The notes: a model not told the origin generated them from the sequence alone. DNA of 47,454 nt from Actinospica acidithermotolerans (GCF_018139625.1 NZ_JAGSOH010000051.1:1-47454); one strand, 5' to 3'. Shown: positions 1 through 8,059, numbered from the stretch's first letter. Made by a program: numbers and translations.

Positions 1-628
1 GGAGCTTCGCGATCTCGTCCAGCTCCAGGCCGAACGTGCGCTTCTTGAGCCGGTGCGCGAGCAGCCAGGACGCGGCGGCGCCGATCAGCAGCGCGACGGC
101 GAACCACTCGGCGTAGACCGGGAGCACCGACCACAGCGCGGAGGTGACCGAGCTCTCCAGGATGCCGGCCGAGACCTCCCCGACTTGCGTCTTACCGTCC
201 AGGGCGTATACCGGCGTCTTGCCGTTCGCCGAGCGCCCGAGGCTGCCCGGGTCGATGTCCACGGACGGCTTCGTCACCAGGGGCTCTGTGACCTTCTGGC
301 CGATCTCCGCGGGGTCCGGATGCGAGTGCCGCACCCGGTCCATGTCGATGACCACGATGTACGTCGCGCCCGTGTTGCGCTGCATCTCCGAGGCGATCTG
401 CTGCACGAGGCTACCGCAGGGCTCCGCGCCGGGGGTGAGGCACTCGCGGATCTCGGTGTCGGCCGCCGCGGCCTGCGCGACCGTGAGCGCCCGGTCCTCA
501 TACTGCACGTCGAGCTGCGTCCGCTGCTCCTTCGCGAACAGGGCGAAGCCCACCAGCATCGTCGCGACCAGGATCAACACCTGGCCGATGAAGATCTGGC
601 TGGACAGCCTCCGCATGCCACGTCGCAT
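1..628 (-). CDS. CitA/DcuS-type sensor histidine kinase, N-terminal part (cut by window edge)
   Basis: The reverse strand reads 209 codons from an ATG at 628 to the window edge without a stop. The order is a first membrane helix (about residues 11-32), an extracytoplasmic single-Cache/PAS-like domain with the family-typical RHSHPDP at 100-106, a second helix (about 170-192), and the beginning of the cytoplasmic part. This architecture is that of CitA/DcuS/DpiB kinases, which sense small carboxylates and signal to a partner response regulator. The kinase domain and regulator would lie to the left of the window. The gene is divergent from an ABC importer starting at 821, so it may control that importer; that link is inference. 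A second in-frame ATG at 616 follows a poor ribosome site, and the true start could be either. Confidence 0.85.
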   Translation of the reverse strand, partial: MRRGMRRLSSQIFIGQVLILVATMLVGFALFAKEQRTQLDVQYEDRALTVAQAAAADTEIRECLTPGAEPCGSLVQQIASEMQRNTGATYIVVIDMDRVRHSHPDPAEIGQKVTEPLVTKPSVDIDPGSLGRSANGKTPVYALDGKTQVGEVSAGILESSVTSALWSVLPVYAEWFAVALLIGAAASWLLAHRLKKRTFGLELDEIAKL

Positions 629-820
629 ATTCCGGATTCTGCGTGGCGGACATCCTCGGCGGCAAGTTTTGACCGTATATCCGACTCCTCGCACGTACGC
701 AATGCACAAAACGCTGCGGAATGACAAAAACGCGGGTTATCGCCGAAAGCGAGACCGCCGCGGGGCGCGCTGCCTAGCGTGGGCCTCCCCAGATCAATGG
801 AGAGAAGGAGGCGATCCGCG

Positions 821-1654
821 ATGGCAACGCAGCCCGTGACCGGCGTACCCGGCGCCCGGATCGAGATTTCCGGGGTGACGAAACGGTTCCTCACCCCGAG
901 CGGCGAGGTGTTCACCGCGATCAAGGACGTCGACTTCGAGGTCGAGCCCGGCCAGTTCTGCGCCGTCGTCGGACCGACCGGCTGCGGCAAGTCCACCACC
1001 CTCGGCCTGGTCTCCGGGCTCGACAAGCCCAGCGAGGGCGAGGTGCGCGTCGCCGGCAAGAAGGTCGACGGCATCTCCGACGGCGTCAGCTTCATGTTCC
1101 AGGCCGACGCGCTGCTGCCCTGGAAGACCGTGCTCGGCAACGTCGCGCTCGGCCCGAGCTTTCGCGGGGTCAAGAAGAAGGAGGCCGAGGCGCAGGCCCG
1201 CGACTGGCTGCGCCGGGTGGGCCTCGCGGGCTTCGAGGACCGGCACCCGCACCAGCTGTCCGGCGGCATGCGCAAGCGCGTGGCGATGGCCGCGGCGCTG
1301 ATCAACGAGCCGCGGATCCTGCTGATGGACGAGCCCTTCGGCGCGCTCGACGTGCAGACGAAGGCGATCATGCAGACCGAGCTGATCGGCCTGTGGGAGC
1401 AGTTGCGCCCCTCAGTGCTTTTCATCACGCACGACCTGGAGGAGGCCGTCGCGCTCGCAGACCGGGTCGTGGTTATGACCTCGAGCCCCGGCACGATCAA
1501 GGCCGTCTTCGACATCGACCTGCCGCGGCCGCGCGGCGCCATCCAGGACATCCGCTTCCAGCCGGAGTTCCTCGAGCTGCACCGGCAGATCTGGGAGTCG
1601 CTGCGCGAGGAAGTCGAGACCGCGTACGCCCGCACCGCAGGAGTAGCAGCATGA
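821..1654 (+). CDS. NitT/TauT-type ABC transporter ATP-binding protein
   Basis: This 277-aa protein is the ATPase of an importer in the nitrate/sulfonate/taurine class. Visible motifs are Walker A GPTGCGKST (51-59), Q-loop FMFQ followed by the class-typical DALLPW (91-101), signature LSGGM (146-150), Walker B LLMDEP (167-172), D-loop GALD and the H-loop histidine in FITHD (H204). The ATG at 821 is chosen over an upstream in-frame ATG at 779 because AAGGAGG (805-811) lies 9 bases before it. Its stop overlaps the permease start (ATGA at 1651-1654), implying translational coupling. Substrate cannot be read from the sequence; nitrate, sulfonates, pyrimidine precursors or others are possible. Confidence 0.93.
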   Translation: MATQPVTGVPGARIEISGVTKRFLTPSGEVFTAIKDVDFEVEPGQFCAVVGPTGCGKSTTLGLVSGLDKPSEGEVRVAGKKVDGISDGVSFMFQADALLPWKTVLGNVALGPSFRGVKKKEAEAQARDWLRRVGLAGFEDRHPHQLSGGMRKRVAMAAALINEPRILLMDEPFGALDVQTKAIMQTELIGLWEQLRPSVLFITHDLEEAVALADRVVVMTSSPGTIKAVFDIDLPRPRGAIQDIRFQPEFLELHRQIWESLREEVETAYARTAGVAA

Positions 1655-2610
1655 ACACCTCGCACGATGCCGGCGCGGCGCAGCCCGTGCAGCACAACGG
1701 CACGTACATGATGCCGGTCGAAAGCCCGATGCGGACCGCGCAGGACGCCGCCCGGCTCGAGGGAGGCGACGCAAAGCGCGGCGCGAACCCCGGCCGCCGC
1801 ATGGCCCGGGTCCGGCGCCTGCGCGTCGTAGCTGCCCAGATCGTCCTCGCCGTGGTGCTGATCGGCTCCTGGCAACTGCTGACGACCTGGAAGGTCGTCG
1901 ACCCGTTCTTCTTCGGCCAGCCCAGCGGCATCGCGAAGCAACTGAAGGACTACTTCACCCAGGGCGACCAGGCGACCGAGTTCGGCTCCTACTGGTCCCA
2001 GATCTTCACGACGATGCGCGAAGCCGTGTTCGGCTTCCTGCTCGGCACCGCGGGCGGCATCGTGCTCGGCATCGGCCTGGGCGTGAGCCCTTTCATGGCC
2101 AAGGTGATCGGCCCCTACATCAAGATCTTCAACGCCATCCCGCGCATCGTGCTCGGCTCGATCTTCCTGGTCGCCTTCGGTCTCGGCCCGACCCCGAAGA
2201 TCCTGCTGGCAGCCGTCCTGGTGTTCTTCGTGGTCTTCTTCAACGCCTTCCAGGGCGTGCGCGAGGTGGACCGCAACGTGCTCAACAACGCGCGGGTGCT
2301 CGGCGCCTCGAAGCTGCGCATCGTCAAGGACGTGACCCTGCCCTCGGCGCTCACCTGGATCATCGCGAGCCTGCACACCGCCTTCGGCTTCGCCATCGTC
2401 GGCGCCATCGTCGGCGAGGTGCTCGGTGCGCAGTCCGGGCTCGGCCTGGTCATCGCCACCGCGCAGAACCAGTTCAACCCGGACGGGGTGTTCGCCACGA
2501 TGTTCGTCATCGCCGTGATCACTCTGTGCGTCGAGTTCATTCTCACCCGCGTCGAGCGGCGCCTGCTGTCCTGGCGACCGCCGTCCCAGTCCGAGGCCGC
2601 GGCGATCTGA
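1651..2610 (+). CDS. NitT/TauT-type ABC transporter permease
   Basis: This 319-aa BPD_transp_1-type permease has a 50-residue hydrophilic N-terminus, then about six hydrophobic helices. The first is around 62-78, and the helix-rich core includes the family-typical IFNAIPRIVLGSIFLVAFG stretch. The coupling (EAA) loop is recognisable around LNNARVLGASKLRIVKDV. The ATG overlaps the ATPase stop codon, with GCAGGAG just upstream. It forms the membrane channel with the preceding ATPase and is followed 63 bases later by the binding protein, so the three form one operon. Confidence 0.92.
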   Translation: MNTSHDAGAAQPVQHNGTYMMPVESPMRTAQDAARLEGGDAKRGANPGRRMARVRRLRVVAAQIVLAVVLIGSWQLLTTWKVVDPFFFGQPSGIAKQLKDYFTQGDQATEFGSYWSQIFTTMREAVFGFLLGTAGGIVLGIGLGVSPFMAKVIGPYIKIFNAIPRIVLGSIFLVAFGLGPTPKILLAAVLVFFVVFFNAFQGVREVDRNVLNNARVLGASKLRIVKDVTLPSALTWIIASLHTAFGFAIVGAIVGEVLGAQSGLGLVIATAQNQFNPDGVFATMFVIAVITLCVEFILTRVERRLLSWRPPSQSEAAAI

Positions 2611-2673
2611 CGTCGGCCTCCGCACCAAACGCACGAAAACCGTTCGTCAACGAAGACACGGAAGGGTCCTGCC

Positions 2674-3774
2674 ATGCTCAAGAAGACAACCATCGGCGCG
2701 GTCACCGCCTCCCTCATGCTGGCCGGCGGCCTCACCGCCTGCTCCAGCTCCAGCTCGAGCAACAGCGGCGGCTCGGGCTCCGGCTCAAGCTCGCTGCCCA
2801 CGGTGACCATGATGGTCGGCGGCATCGACAAGCAGATCTACCTGCCGTATGAGCTCGCCCAGCAGCTCGGCTACTACAAGAAGTACGGCGTCAACATGGT
2901 GCTCAGCACCGAGACGCAGGGCGGCATCGGCGCCGAGGACGCGATGGCCTCCGGCCAGGTGGACCTGGCCGGTGCGTGGTACATCCACACCATCGACTTC
3001 CAGACCAAGGGCAAGTCGGTCGTGAGCCTCGCGCAGCTGTCCGGCGCGCCGGGCGAGCGGGAGATGTGCGCCACCAACAGCGGCATCCACTCGCCGTCGC
3101 AGTGGAGCGGCAAGACCCTCGGCGTGACGGACCTGGGTTCCGGCACCGACGAGCTGACCCAGCTGATGGCCACCAAGGCCGGCCTCACTACGCACCAGTA
3201 CAGCCGCATCGGCGTCAGCGACGGCGCCACCGCCATCGCCGCGCTGCAGACCGGCAAGGTCCAGTGCCTGATGACGACGCAGCCGACCGTGCTGCAGATC
3301 GAGCAGAAGGGCTTGGGCTACTCGGCGATGGACCTGGCCACCTCGTCCGGCATCACCGCGACGCTCGGCGGCACCTGGCCGGCGGCCGGCGTGCTCACCA
3401 CCACCGCGTGGGTCAGCGCGCACCAGACCGAGGCCCAGGACGTCGTCGACGCGCTGGTCGCCACGATGCACTGGATCGCCAACCACTCGGCCGCCGACAT
3501 CGCCAACGCGCTGCCCGCGTCGTACACGTCGAGCAACGGCTTCACCAAGGCCGAGTACATTACGGCCCTGACCCAGGACAAGGGCCAGTTCCTGCCCGAC
3601 GGCATCATGCCCAAGGGCGGCCCGGAGACCATCCTGGCGACGGAGAAGACGATCGGCGTGAACACCTCCTCGGTCAACCTCGACGCGACGTTCACCAACA
3701 AGTACGCCGAGGCCGCGAACAAGCTCGAAGGCTTCACGACCACGACCACACCGGAGCCGAACTCCTCCAACTGA
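2674..3774 (+). CDS. ABC transporter substrate-binding lipoprotein (NitT/TauT/SsuA-like)
   Basis: This 366-aa secreted lipoprotein has a KK-containing N-region, a hydrophobic core, a lipobox ending in LTAC (Cys23) and a Ser/Gly-rich linker. The mature part resembles SsuA/NMT1-like periplasmic binding proteins: MMVGGIDKQIYLP, then LGYYKKYGVNM, then a second lobe with SGKTLGVTDLGSGTDEL. GGAAGGG lies about 10 bases before the ATG. It delivers an unknown substrate to the permease and ATPase encoded upstream. A strong inverted repeat follows its stop, so transcription of the operon probably ends there. Confidence 0.92.
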   Translation: MLKKTTIGAVTASLMLAGGLTACSSSSSSNSGGSGSGSSSLPTVTMMVGGIDKQIYLPYELAQQLGYYKKYGVNMVLSTETQGGIGAEDAMASGQVDLAGAWYIHTIDFQTKGKSVVSLAQLSGAPGEREMCATNSGIHSPSQWSGKTLGVTDLGSGTDELTQLMATKAGLTTHQYSRIGVSDGATAIAALQTGKVQCLMTTQPTVLQIEQKGLGYSAMDLATSSGITATLGGTWPAAGVLTTTAWVSAHQTEAQDVVDALVATMHWIANHSAADIANALPASYTSSNGFTKAEYITALTQDKGQFLPDGIMPKGGPETILATEKTIGVNTSSVNLDATFTNKYAEAANKLEGFTTTTTPEPNSSN

Positions 3775-3788
3775 CAATCAGGTGAACC

Positions 3789-3848
3789 GAACGACATCGA
3801 GTTCCCCCGGCGACGACCAGTCATCGCCGGGGGAACTCGATGTCGTTC
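3789..3848 (+). terminator. Perfect 25-bp inverted repeat (factor-independent terminator-like)
   Basis: Arms 3789-3813 and 3824-3848 are perfectly complementary over 25 bp, with a 10-base loop (CGACCAGTCA). It starts 15 bases after the binding-protein stop. There is no T-tract, as is usual for actinobacterial terminators. The stem is unusually long and mismatch-free. Confidence 0.85.
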
Positions 3849-3876
3849 AAGCGTAAGACGCTGTGTGTGCCGTAAA

Positions 3877-3908
3877 CCCCTGCGACGTGGGATGATCGGC
3901 GTTCGTGG
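3877..3908 (+). repeat. 32-bp direct repeat, copy 1
   Basis: Bases 3877-3908 (CCCCTGCGACGTGGGATGAT then CGGCGTTCGTGG) recur exactly at 5281-5312. In this copy the repeat runs into the start codon of an integrase-like remnant (GTG at 3905), so it is probably the 5' flank of that element family. Confidence 0.85.
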
Positions 3909-4025
3909 CGCTGAAGTTGATCTACCTGGTCGTCCGACACATGCCCGGCTGGGCGCGGCTGTCGCGCCACGAAGCGCTAGCCAAGGACATCGAGACACTG
4001 ATCCTCCGCCATCGCGCAAACATCC
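3905..4025 (+). pseudogene. Truncated integrase-core-type transposase, N-terminus only
   Basis: From the GTG at 3905 the frame begins (G/M)ALKLIYLVVRHMPGWARLS and continues to DIETLILRHR. I recognise this as the N-terminus of the actinobacterial rve/integrase-core transposases, which usually read ALKLIYLLV and, further on, AEILILRHQLAVL. Similarity stops near codon 40. The frame then runs on to 4249 with unrelated residues. The catalytic DDE domain is missing, so this is a dead fragment. Confidence 0.6.
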
Positions 4026-4056
4026 CAGGCGATCGCCCACCCGTCGCGACCCGGCG

Positions 4057-4314
4057 CTATGGGGGGACCATAACCAAGGGGCCCCGAATCAGTTCCACTT
4101 TTTCCTCGTCAGCCAGAGGATCGGCCTGTCCCAGGTCGGCGTGTGCACGGTGCTGTATGTCGGTTGCGACCTCGGTGAGCCAGTGCAGGATCGCACCTGC
4201 GTGGCGTATGCCGACGGAGACCATGGCCCGGTTGTTGGACCTGCCGTAGGATCGAGCGAGGCTGGCGTCGAATGCGCGGACATTGATGGACGCCGTCGTT
4301 GCGTGCTTGGGCAT
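4057..4314 (-). CDS. Hypothetical 85-aa ORF inside the IS graveyard
   Basis: An open frame from ATG 4314 gives MPKHATTASINVRAFDASLA and onward, with a balanced composition (ADLGQADPLADEEKVELIRG near the end). It lacks the Arg/Pro/His bias of the surrounding shadow frames. I do not recognise a family. It sits between transposase fragments and could be a fragment or a small cargo gene. No clear ribosome site is visible. Confidence 0.25.
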   Translation of the reverse strand: MPKHATTASINVRAFDASLARSYGRSNNRAMVSVGIRHAGAILHWLTEVATDIQHRAHADLGQADPLADEEKVELIRGPLVMVPP

Positions 4315-4439
4315 CGGCCGACCGCGGATCGTGCCTCGCTGCCTCCGCCGGGAACGGCGCCTCGCTTTGACTGGGCGTTCGAATATGTCATTTCGCCCTA
4401 CGACGGGTATCCCGGATGGGCGGTTCGCCCTGATCACGA

Positions 4440-4631
4440 CTAGACATCCGGGTAGCCGCGTTTCTGGAACAACGCTGCGGCCAGCAGCACGTACACCGTC
4501 ACACGGGCGGGGAGTTTGCGCAGCCGCTGTTGCACCGCCCCACACTCGGCCAGTACCGCGTCGACCGTCTCGAACGGGGTGATCCGGGTCAGCTAACCCA
4601 GGTGCCCGGGCGCGAAGACGCCCTCGGCCAT
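4440..4631 (-). pseudogene. IS4-type transposase N-terminal fragment with in-frame amber
   Basis: From ATG 4631 the frame reads through APGHLG, hits TAG, then continues LTRITPFETVDAVLAECGAV and on to VYVLLAAALFQKRGYPDV before a second TAG at 4442-4440. GHLGxLT..PF..VDAVL and the hydrophobic VYVLLAA segment are characteristic of the N-terminus of IS4-family transposases. It has an internal stop and no catalytic part. Confidence 0.6.
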
Positions 4632-4867
4632 CGTGGCCGTGCGCGTGATGACAGAATGACCAGACAGCGGAGCTCCCGGGAAAAACGACTCGTCTTGGCG
4701 GACAAGCCGTTCTGCCGGAGCTTCGTCTTCCGTGCCTGGTGGGCCGTCAGATCCCACACAGTTGACGAGCGCCGCCAACCCCAAACTTCACCGAGCTCGG
4801 GCTCGACTCGGCCGACGAGGCGCAGATCAGGCCGTTCTGGGCAGCCCTGCTCGACTTGGGACCGTTT

Positions 4868-5266
4868 GAATAGTGCTCTCGTAGCCAGTCACTGATGGCT
4901 GCAATCTGCGCGGTGGCTCCGTGGCGGACGGCGAGTTTGTCGTACCTGGTCGCGACGGCTCGGTTTCGTTTAAAGCGGTTGATCCCGCATTCTACGGCGT
5001 GACGGAGTTTGTACAGCTCCCGGTCGAAGCCGTGCCCACGCACGCCGCGTGAGCCCTTCTTCTCCCGGTTCGCCCTCTGGTCGTCCTTGACCGGGATCAC
5101 AGCCTCGATCCTGCGCTCGACCCAGCAGTTTCCGATTGGCCCGGGACGAGTACGCCTTGTCGGCCAGTGCCCGGTTCGGGCGGGTGCGCGGGCGTCCCGG
5201 GCCGGTCCTCGGCACGCGGATGGGCGCGAGGTCGACAGGGTTATCTCTACCTGGCAGGACAGTCAT
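4868..5266 (-). pseudogene. IS5-type transposase C-terminal half, frameshifted
   Basis: Two overlapping reverse frames are needed. 5266 to about 5100 reads [20 protein letters not shown]. About 5100 to 4868 reads [18 protein letters not shown], then [20 protein letters not shown]. These are the C-terminal landmarks of IS5/IS1182-type DDE transposases: the ADKAYSSR aspartate region and the E...N.K...R...RY region with the catalytic Glu. A frameshift near 5100 and loss of the N-terminal half make it inactive. Confidence 0.7.
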
Positions 5267-5280
5267 AATCGCTCCTGGAC

Positions 5281-5312
5281 CCCCTGCGACGTGGGATGAT
5301 CGGCGTTCGTGG
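5281..5312 (+). repeat. 32-bp direct repeat, copy 2
   Basis: Exact copy of 3877-3908. Here the homology ends two codons after the equivalent of the integrase GTG, so only the upstream flank of that element survives. Together the copies bracket the 1.4-kb block of transposase fragments. Confidence 0.85.
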
Positions 5313-5346
5313 TGCCGTCATGCGGTGCCGCCCCTGACCGACGGCT

Positions 5347-5388
5347 GTGCGCCGACAGGGACTCGAAACCTTGAACCTGTTGATTACG
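5347..5388 (-). repeat. tRNA 3'-end-like sequence (possible att site remnant)
   Basis: The reverse strand reads CGTAATCAACAGG, then a T-arm-like TTCAAGGTTTCGAGTCCCTG, then TCGGCGCA. The layout matches a tRNA from a CGT (Thr) anticodon to the acceptor stem, with T-arm defects (CAAGG opposite CCCTG). The 5' half and the expected T33 are absent, so it is not a functional tRNA. Such 3'-end fragments are typically left at attachment sites of elements using tyrosine integrases. Confidence 0.4.
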
Positions 5389-5513
5389 GGTTGGACTGTG
5401 CCGTCACGCGGCGTACTGATTGACAAGCATAGAAAAGCTTGGCTGGCTAGCATGGCGATGCGTCAGTTGCCGGATTTTGGGCAATTCATCCGGGTTTTCG
5501 TGGAGAGGCTGTC

Positions 5514-6308
5514 ATGGGCGTTCGGGGGCCGTTGCTCAACTGGGAGCTTCCGTGGCGGCCGCCGGATCTGCCGCGTTTCGCGCGTACCGCGCAGTTTCGC
5601 GATCTGCACGCCGCGGCCGAAGGCTGGATCGAGGACCAGTTCGAGTCCATCGGTGGCGGCGGGGCGCTGGTTCCCGCCGCGAGGCTGGTGAGCGACTTCG
5701 GCGCGCTCACCGGCACGAACAGTCGGCGCCAGCGGGACATCGGGATCCTGCGGATCCGCTCCGGGGTCTTCGCCACGATGAGCTTTCAACGGCAGGTCGC
5801 CGTGGCCTACGGACTCGACGGCCCCGTCGGCGACCGTGTCCTCGATCTGGTCAAAGCACTCGAGAGCGCGGGCTGGAATCTGAGCCTGCACAATAGCCGG
5901 CACGCGATCGACCCTGGTCCCATCTCCGCGATCCGCGATCCGGTCGGTGCGGCGAGCGGCGGCTGGCACGGGTTCGGAGGTCCACCGCACCTTCGGCAGC
6001 CCGCGGCGGACCCCACGGGCTCCGCGAACTGCCTCATCCGGGTCGTGTGGACCTCACGCACCGAGCAGAGCCCCATCGTGGTCGACGTCGTGCGCCCTGC
6101 CCATCCGGAGATTCGCACACCGTCCGCGTATCTACCGCTGGAGATGAACGGTCCTGTTCCACCCGTCGACATCCGGGCTTTCGCGGCTCCGGCGTTCGAG
6201 TGGCACGAGAGCGCCGTCGCTGTGCTGATCGAGGTGTTCTACTACCGCATCCTGCCGGGTGCGACTCGTCCACGTGACGTACCGCGGCGGTTCGCCCTCA
6301 AGCTCTGA
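5514..6308 (+). CDS. Hypothetical protein (264 aa), no recognised domain
   Basis: An intact frame with good actinomycete codon use, an ATG at 5514 and GGAGAGG 7-13 bases upstream. The product looks soluble: no signal peptide or membrane segment, a WELPWRPPDLP N-terminus, a basic TGTNSRRQRD segment near residue 67, and a C-terminal part with two hydrophobic strands around LIRVVW and VAVLIEVFYYRI. I do not recognise the family. It is flanked by a tRNA-like fragment upstream and a strong hairpin downstream. It is the only healthy gene in a block of decayed mobile DNA, so it may be cargo of a former integrative element. Confidence 0.75.
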   Translation: MGVRGPLLNWELPWRPPDLPRFARTAQFRDLHAAAEGWIEDQFESIGGGGALVPAARLVSDFGALTGTNSRRQRDIGILRIRSGVFATMSFQRQVAVAYGLDGPVGDRVLDLVKALESAGWNLSLHNSRHAIDPGPISAIRDPVGAASGGWHGFGGPPHLRQPAADPTGSANCLIRVVWTSRTEQSPIVVDVVRPAHPEIRTPSAYLPLEMNGPVPPVDIRAFAAPAFEWHESAVAVLIEVFYYRILPGATRPRDVPRRFALKL

Positions 6309-6331
6309 TGACGATCCACAGCGCCACGACT

Positions 6332-6364
6332 GTGGGGTCGCCGACGACCTGTCGGCGACCCCAC
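6332..6364 (+). terminator. Perfect 14-bp hairpin terminator
   Basis: GTGGGGTCGCCGAC (6332-6345) pairs with GTCGGCGACCCCAC (6351-6364) across a 5-base loop. It starts 24 bases after the stop of the 264-aa gene. Confidence 0.8.
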
Positions 6365-6502
6365 GATTCTCGCGACTCGGTTGTTGCTCTTCGTCAGCAC
6401 TTCAGCATGCTGGCGATGCCCCTGGCCCACCGCACTGCCATGGCCCATCCGATCAGCGGCGGTCGAGCACGCCGTCGACTGAGATCGAGCCTGGGGCGTT
6501 CG

Positions 6503-6745
6503 ATGGTGCTACTGGCCGACGCCTACTACGACGCGCACGACTTCCTGCAGCAGGTCACGCAGACGCGCGCCGCGCGCTGCGCTCGAACCGCAAACGGCGC
6601 CCCGCGGTACGCCGCGCGCTGCCGGGCGGTTCCTACCTGACCATCATCCAGCGGAGGGAAGTACAAGCACGGCACCGGTTGCGGGCGGATGGAGGTGCGC
6701 ATCGTCGAGGCCTGGATGTCCGCGACGCTGGCCGACGGCACCTGA
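6503..6745 (+). pseudogene. IS4-type transposase central fragment, frameshifted
   Basis: The segment begins MVLLADAYYDAHDFLQQV, shifts frame to RRPAVRRALPGGSYLTII, and shifts again to KYKHGTGCGRMEVRIVEAWM. This is the order of motifs around the second catalytic Asp of IS4 transposases (LLADR.FDA..., RRP.VLR.LPDGSYL..., VR.IEA). At least two frameshifts are present. The surrounding bases 6365-6842 hold no other recognisable gene. Confidence 0.5.
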
Positions 6746-6842
6746 CGCACCCAACTGTGAAGGCTGATGACCAGCCTGCCCCGATGCCGAACACTGCCCT
6801 GCCGAGGAACTGGCCTGTCCCGACCAGCGAAGCGAGAGCGCC

Positions 6843-7402
6843 ATGTCCTACGGAACCGCAATCATCCTTGCGCGTCCGCATGCCGAAGTCTTCGAGCTTG
6901 AGATCGGCACTGGCAAGGAGGGACGCGCCCTGACCGAAGTACGTCACAAGCTCGGCGCGCAGGAACCCGCACCAATCGGCCTCGATGTCTCCCGGGGGAT
7001 GCTCGCCCTCGCGGCAGCGCGCACTCGCGACAGCCATGCACAGCCGCGAGCGGAACTGATCGCCGCGGACGCCGCGCGTCTTCCGATCGCCGCGGCCTCG
7101 ATCGACGCTGTCGTCTCCACGCTCACGCTCTGCGCGATGCCCGACCCGCTCACAAGTCCTGACCAAGGTTCGCCGGGTCCTGCGACCCAGCGGGCGTCTC
7201 GTACCGATCGAGCGCTCCACATCCTCCTGGCGCGCCATCGCGGCGCTGCAACGACTCCTCGGGCGCTGGAGCGCGGCCCGCTCCGGCGAATCCTCACGTG
7301 CGCCAGCCGGAAGCACTCGCCATAGAGGCAGAGTTCACGATCACCGACGCCGAGACACTGCGCGGCGGCATCGTCCGCCGCGTCATTGCGCATCCGCGCT
7401 GA
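6843..7402 (+). pseudogene. Class I SAM-dependent methyltransferase, two frameshifts
   Basis: Three frames must be joined. The first has FELEIGTG (SAM-binding motif I), IGLDVSRGMLALAAARTRD (motif II) and IDAVVSTLTLCAMPDPLT. The second, from about 7158, has VLTKVRRVLRPSGRLVPIER (the family-typical VLRPGGRL motif). The third, ending at TGA 7400-7402, has EFTITDAETLRGGIVRRVIA. Together they make a full small methyltransferase of the Methyltransf_11 class, but it cannot be translated as one product. Motif I is also altered at its start (EIGTGKEGRAL in place of EIGTGTGLNL). Confidence 0.7.
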
Positions 7403-7546
7403 TCCAGAGCGGACTCTGCGGCCGTGGCGCCCTCACGGGAACAAGGACTCTCCCGGTACGCGCTCGACGATTGTTCACCTCCGCGGCATACGGGTTCTAA
7501 CTGTTTGCGGGGCCTGTTTCACGCCGGGCTTCTTAGCTCGGGTTCC

Positions 7547-8059
7547 ATGGAGACCCCTTATGGTGAGATCCCGGAACGCTTCGTCAAGGACATGTCAGCG
7601 CAGGAGATGCACGACTACCTCCGGAAGCGCTACTCGCGCCGCCGCTTCCTGAAGACCGCCGTCGGCGCCGGAGCTCTCGCGGCGGCGGGGCCGACGTTCT
7701 GGCAGCGCGCCTACGCCGACTCCTCGGCGGCGGGCAGCCCGACCGGCCCGCAGTGGATTGCTCTGGGACCCGACCCGGCGAGGGAGATGCACGTCTCCTG
7801 GTCGGTCGGCGCCTACCGGACCGCGGCCAACGTGCCGGCGCCCGCCGTGCGCTTCGGCCGGAGCCGTGAGTACGGCAGCATCGTGAGCGCGTCGAAGCGA
7901 CCTCGTGCCCACCCCGACGAACGCGCCGGCTCAGAACCTCGACCCCGTCACCGGACCGACGCCGGGTCACGGCGGCCTGCCGCGTTAGGCTCGACGCTGC
8001 CCCGGGAAAGGGGCGTACTCGCGACGCCTGACGGGCCGTATCGCCCGCCACACTCGTGA
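7547..8059 (+). pseudogene. Purple acid phosphatase / metallophosphoesterase, truncated after N-terminal domain
   Basis: From ATG 7547 the protein starts METPYGEIPERFVKDMSAQE, has a Tat signal (RRRFLKTAVGAGALAAA, about residues 29-45), then the Fn3-like N-terminal domain of secreted purple acid phosphatases (QWIALGPDPAREMHVSWSVG, VRFGRSREYGS). After about residue 120 the frame turns Arg/Pro-rich. A second frame (VPTPTNAPAQNLDP...) follows briefly and stops. The metal-binding catalytic domain, about 300 residues, is absent, so it cannot be an active phosphatase. It fits the phosphate-scavenging theme of the window. Confidence 0.65.

Noticed and set aside
574-2634. 686-aa reverse frame opposite the ABC importer
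   Set aside because: Antisense to three well-supported genes; Asp/Glu/His/Arg-biased composition typical of GC-driven shadow frames.
5347-5388. Functional tRNA gene
   Set aside because: The 5' half is missing, the T-arm is mispaired and T33 is absent.
7473-7479. GTTCACC as PHO box before the phosphatase remnant
   Set aside because: Only one unit; the in-phase following units do not match, so a PHO box cannot be claimed.
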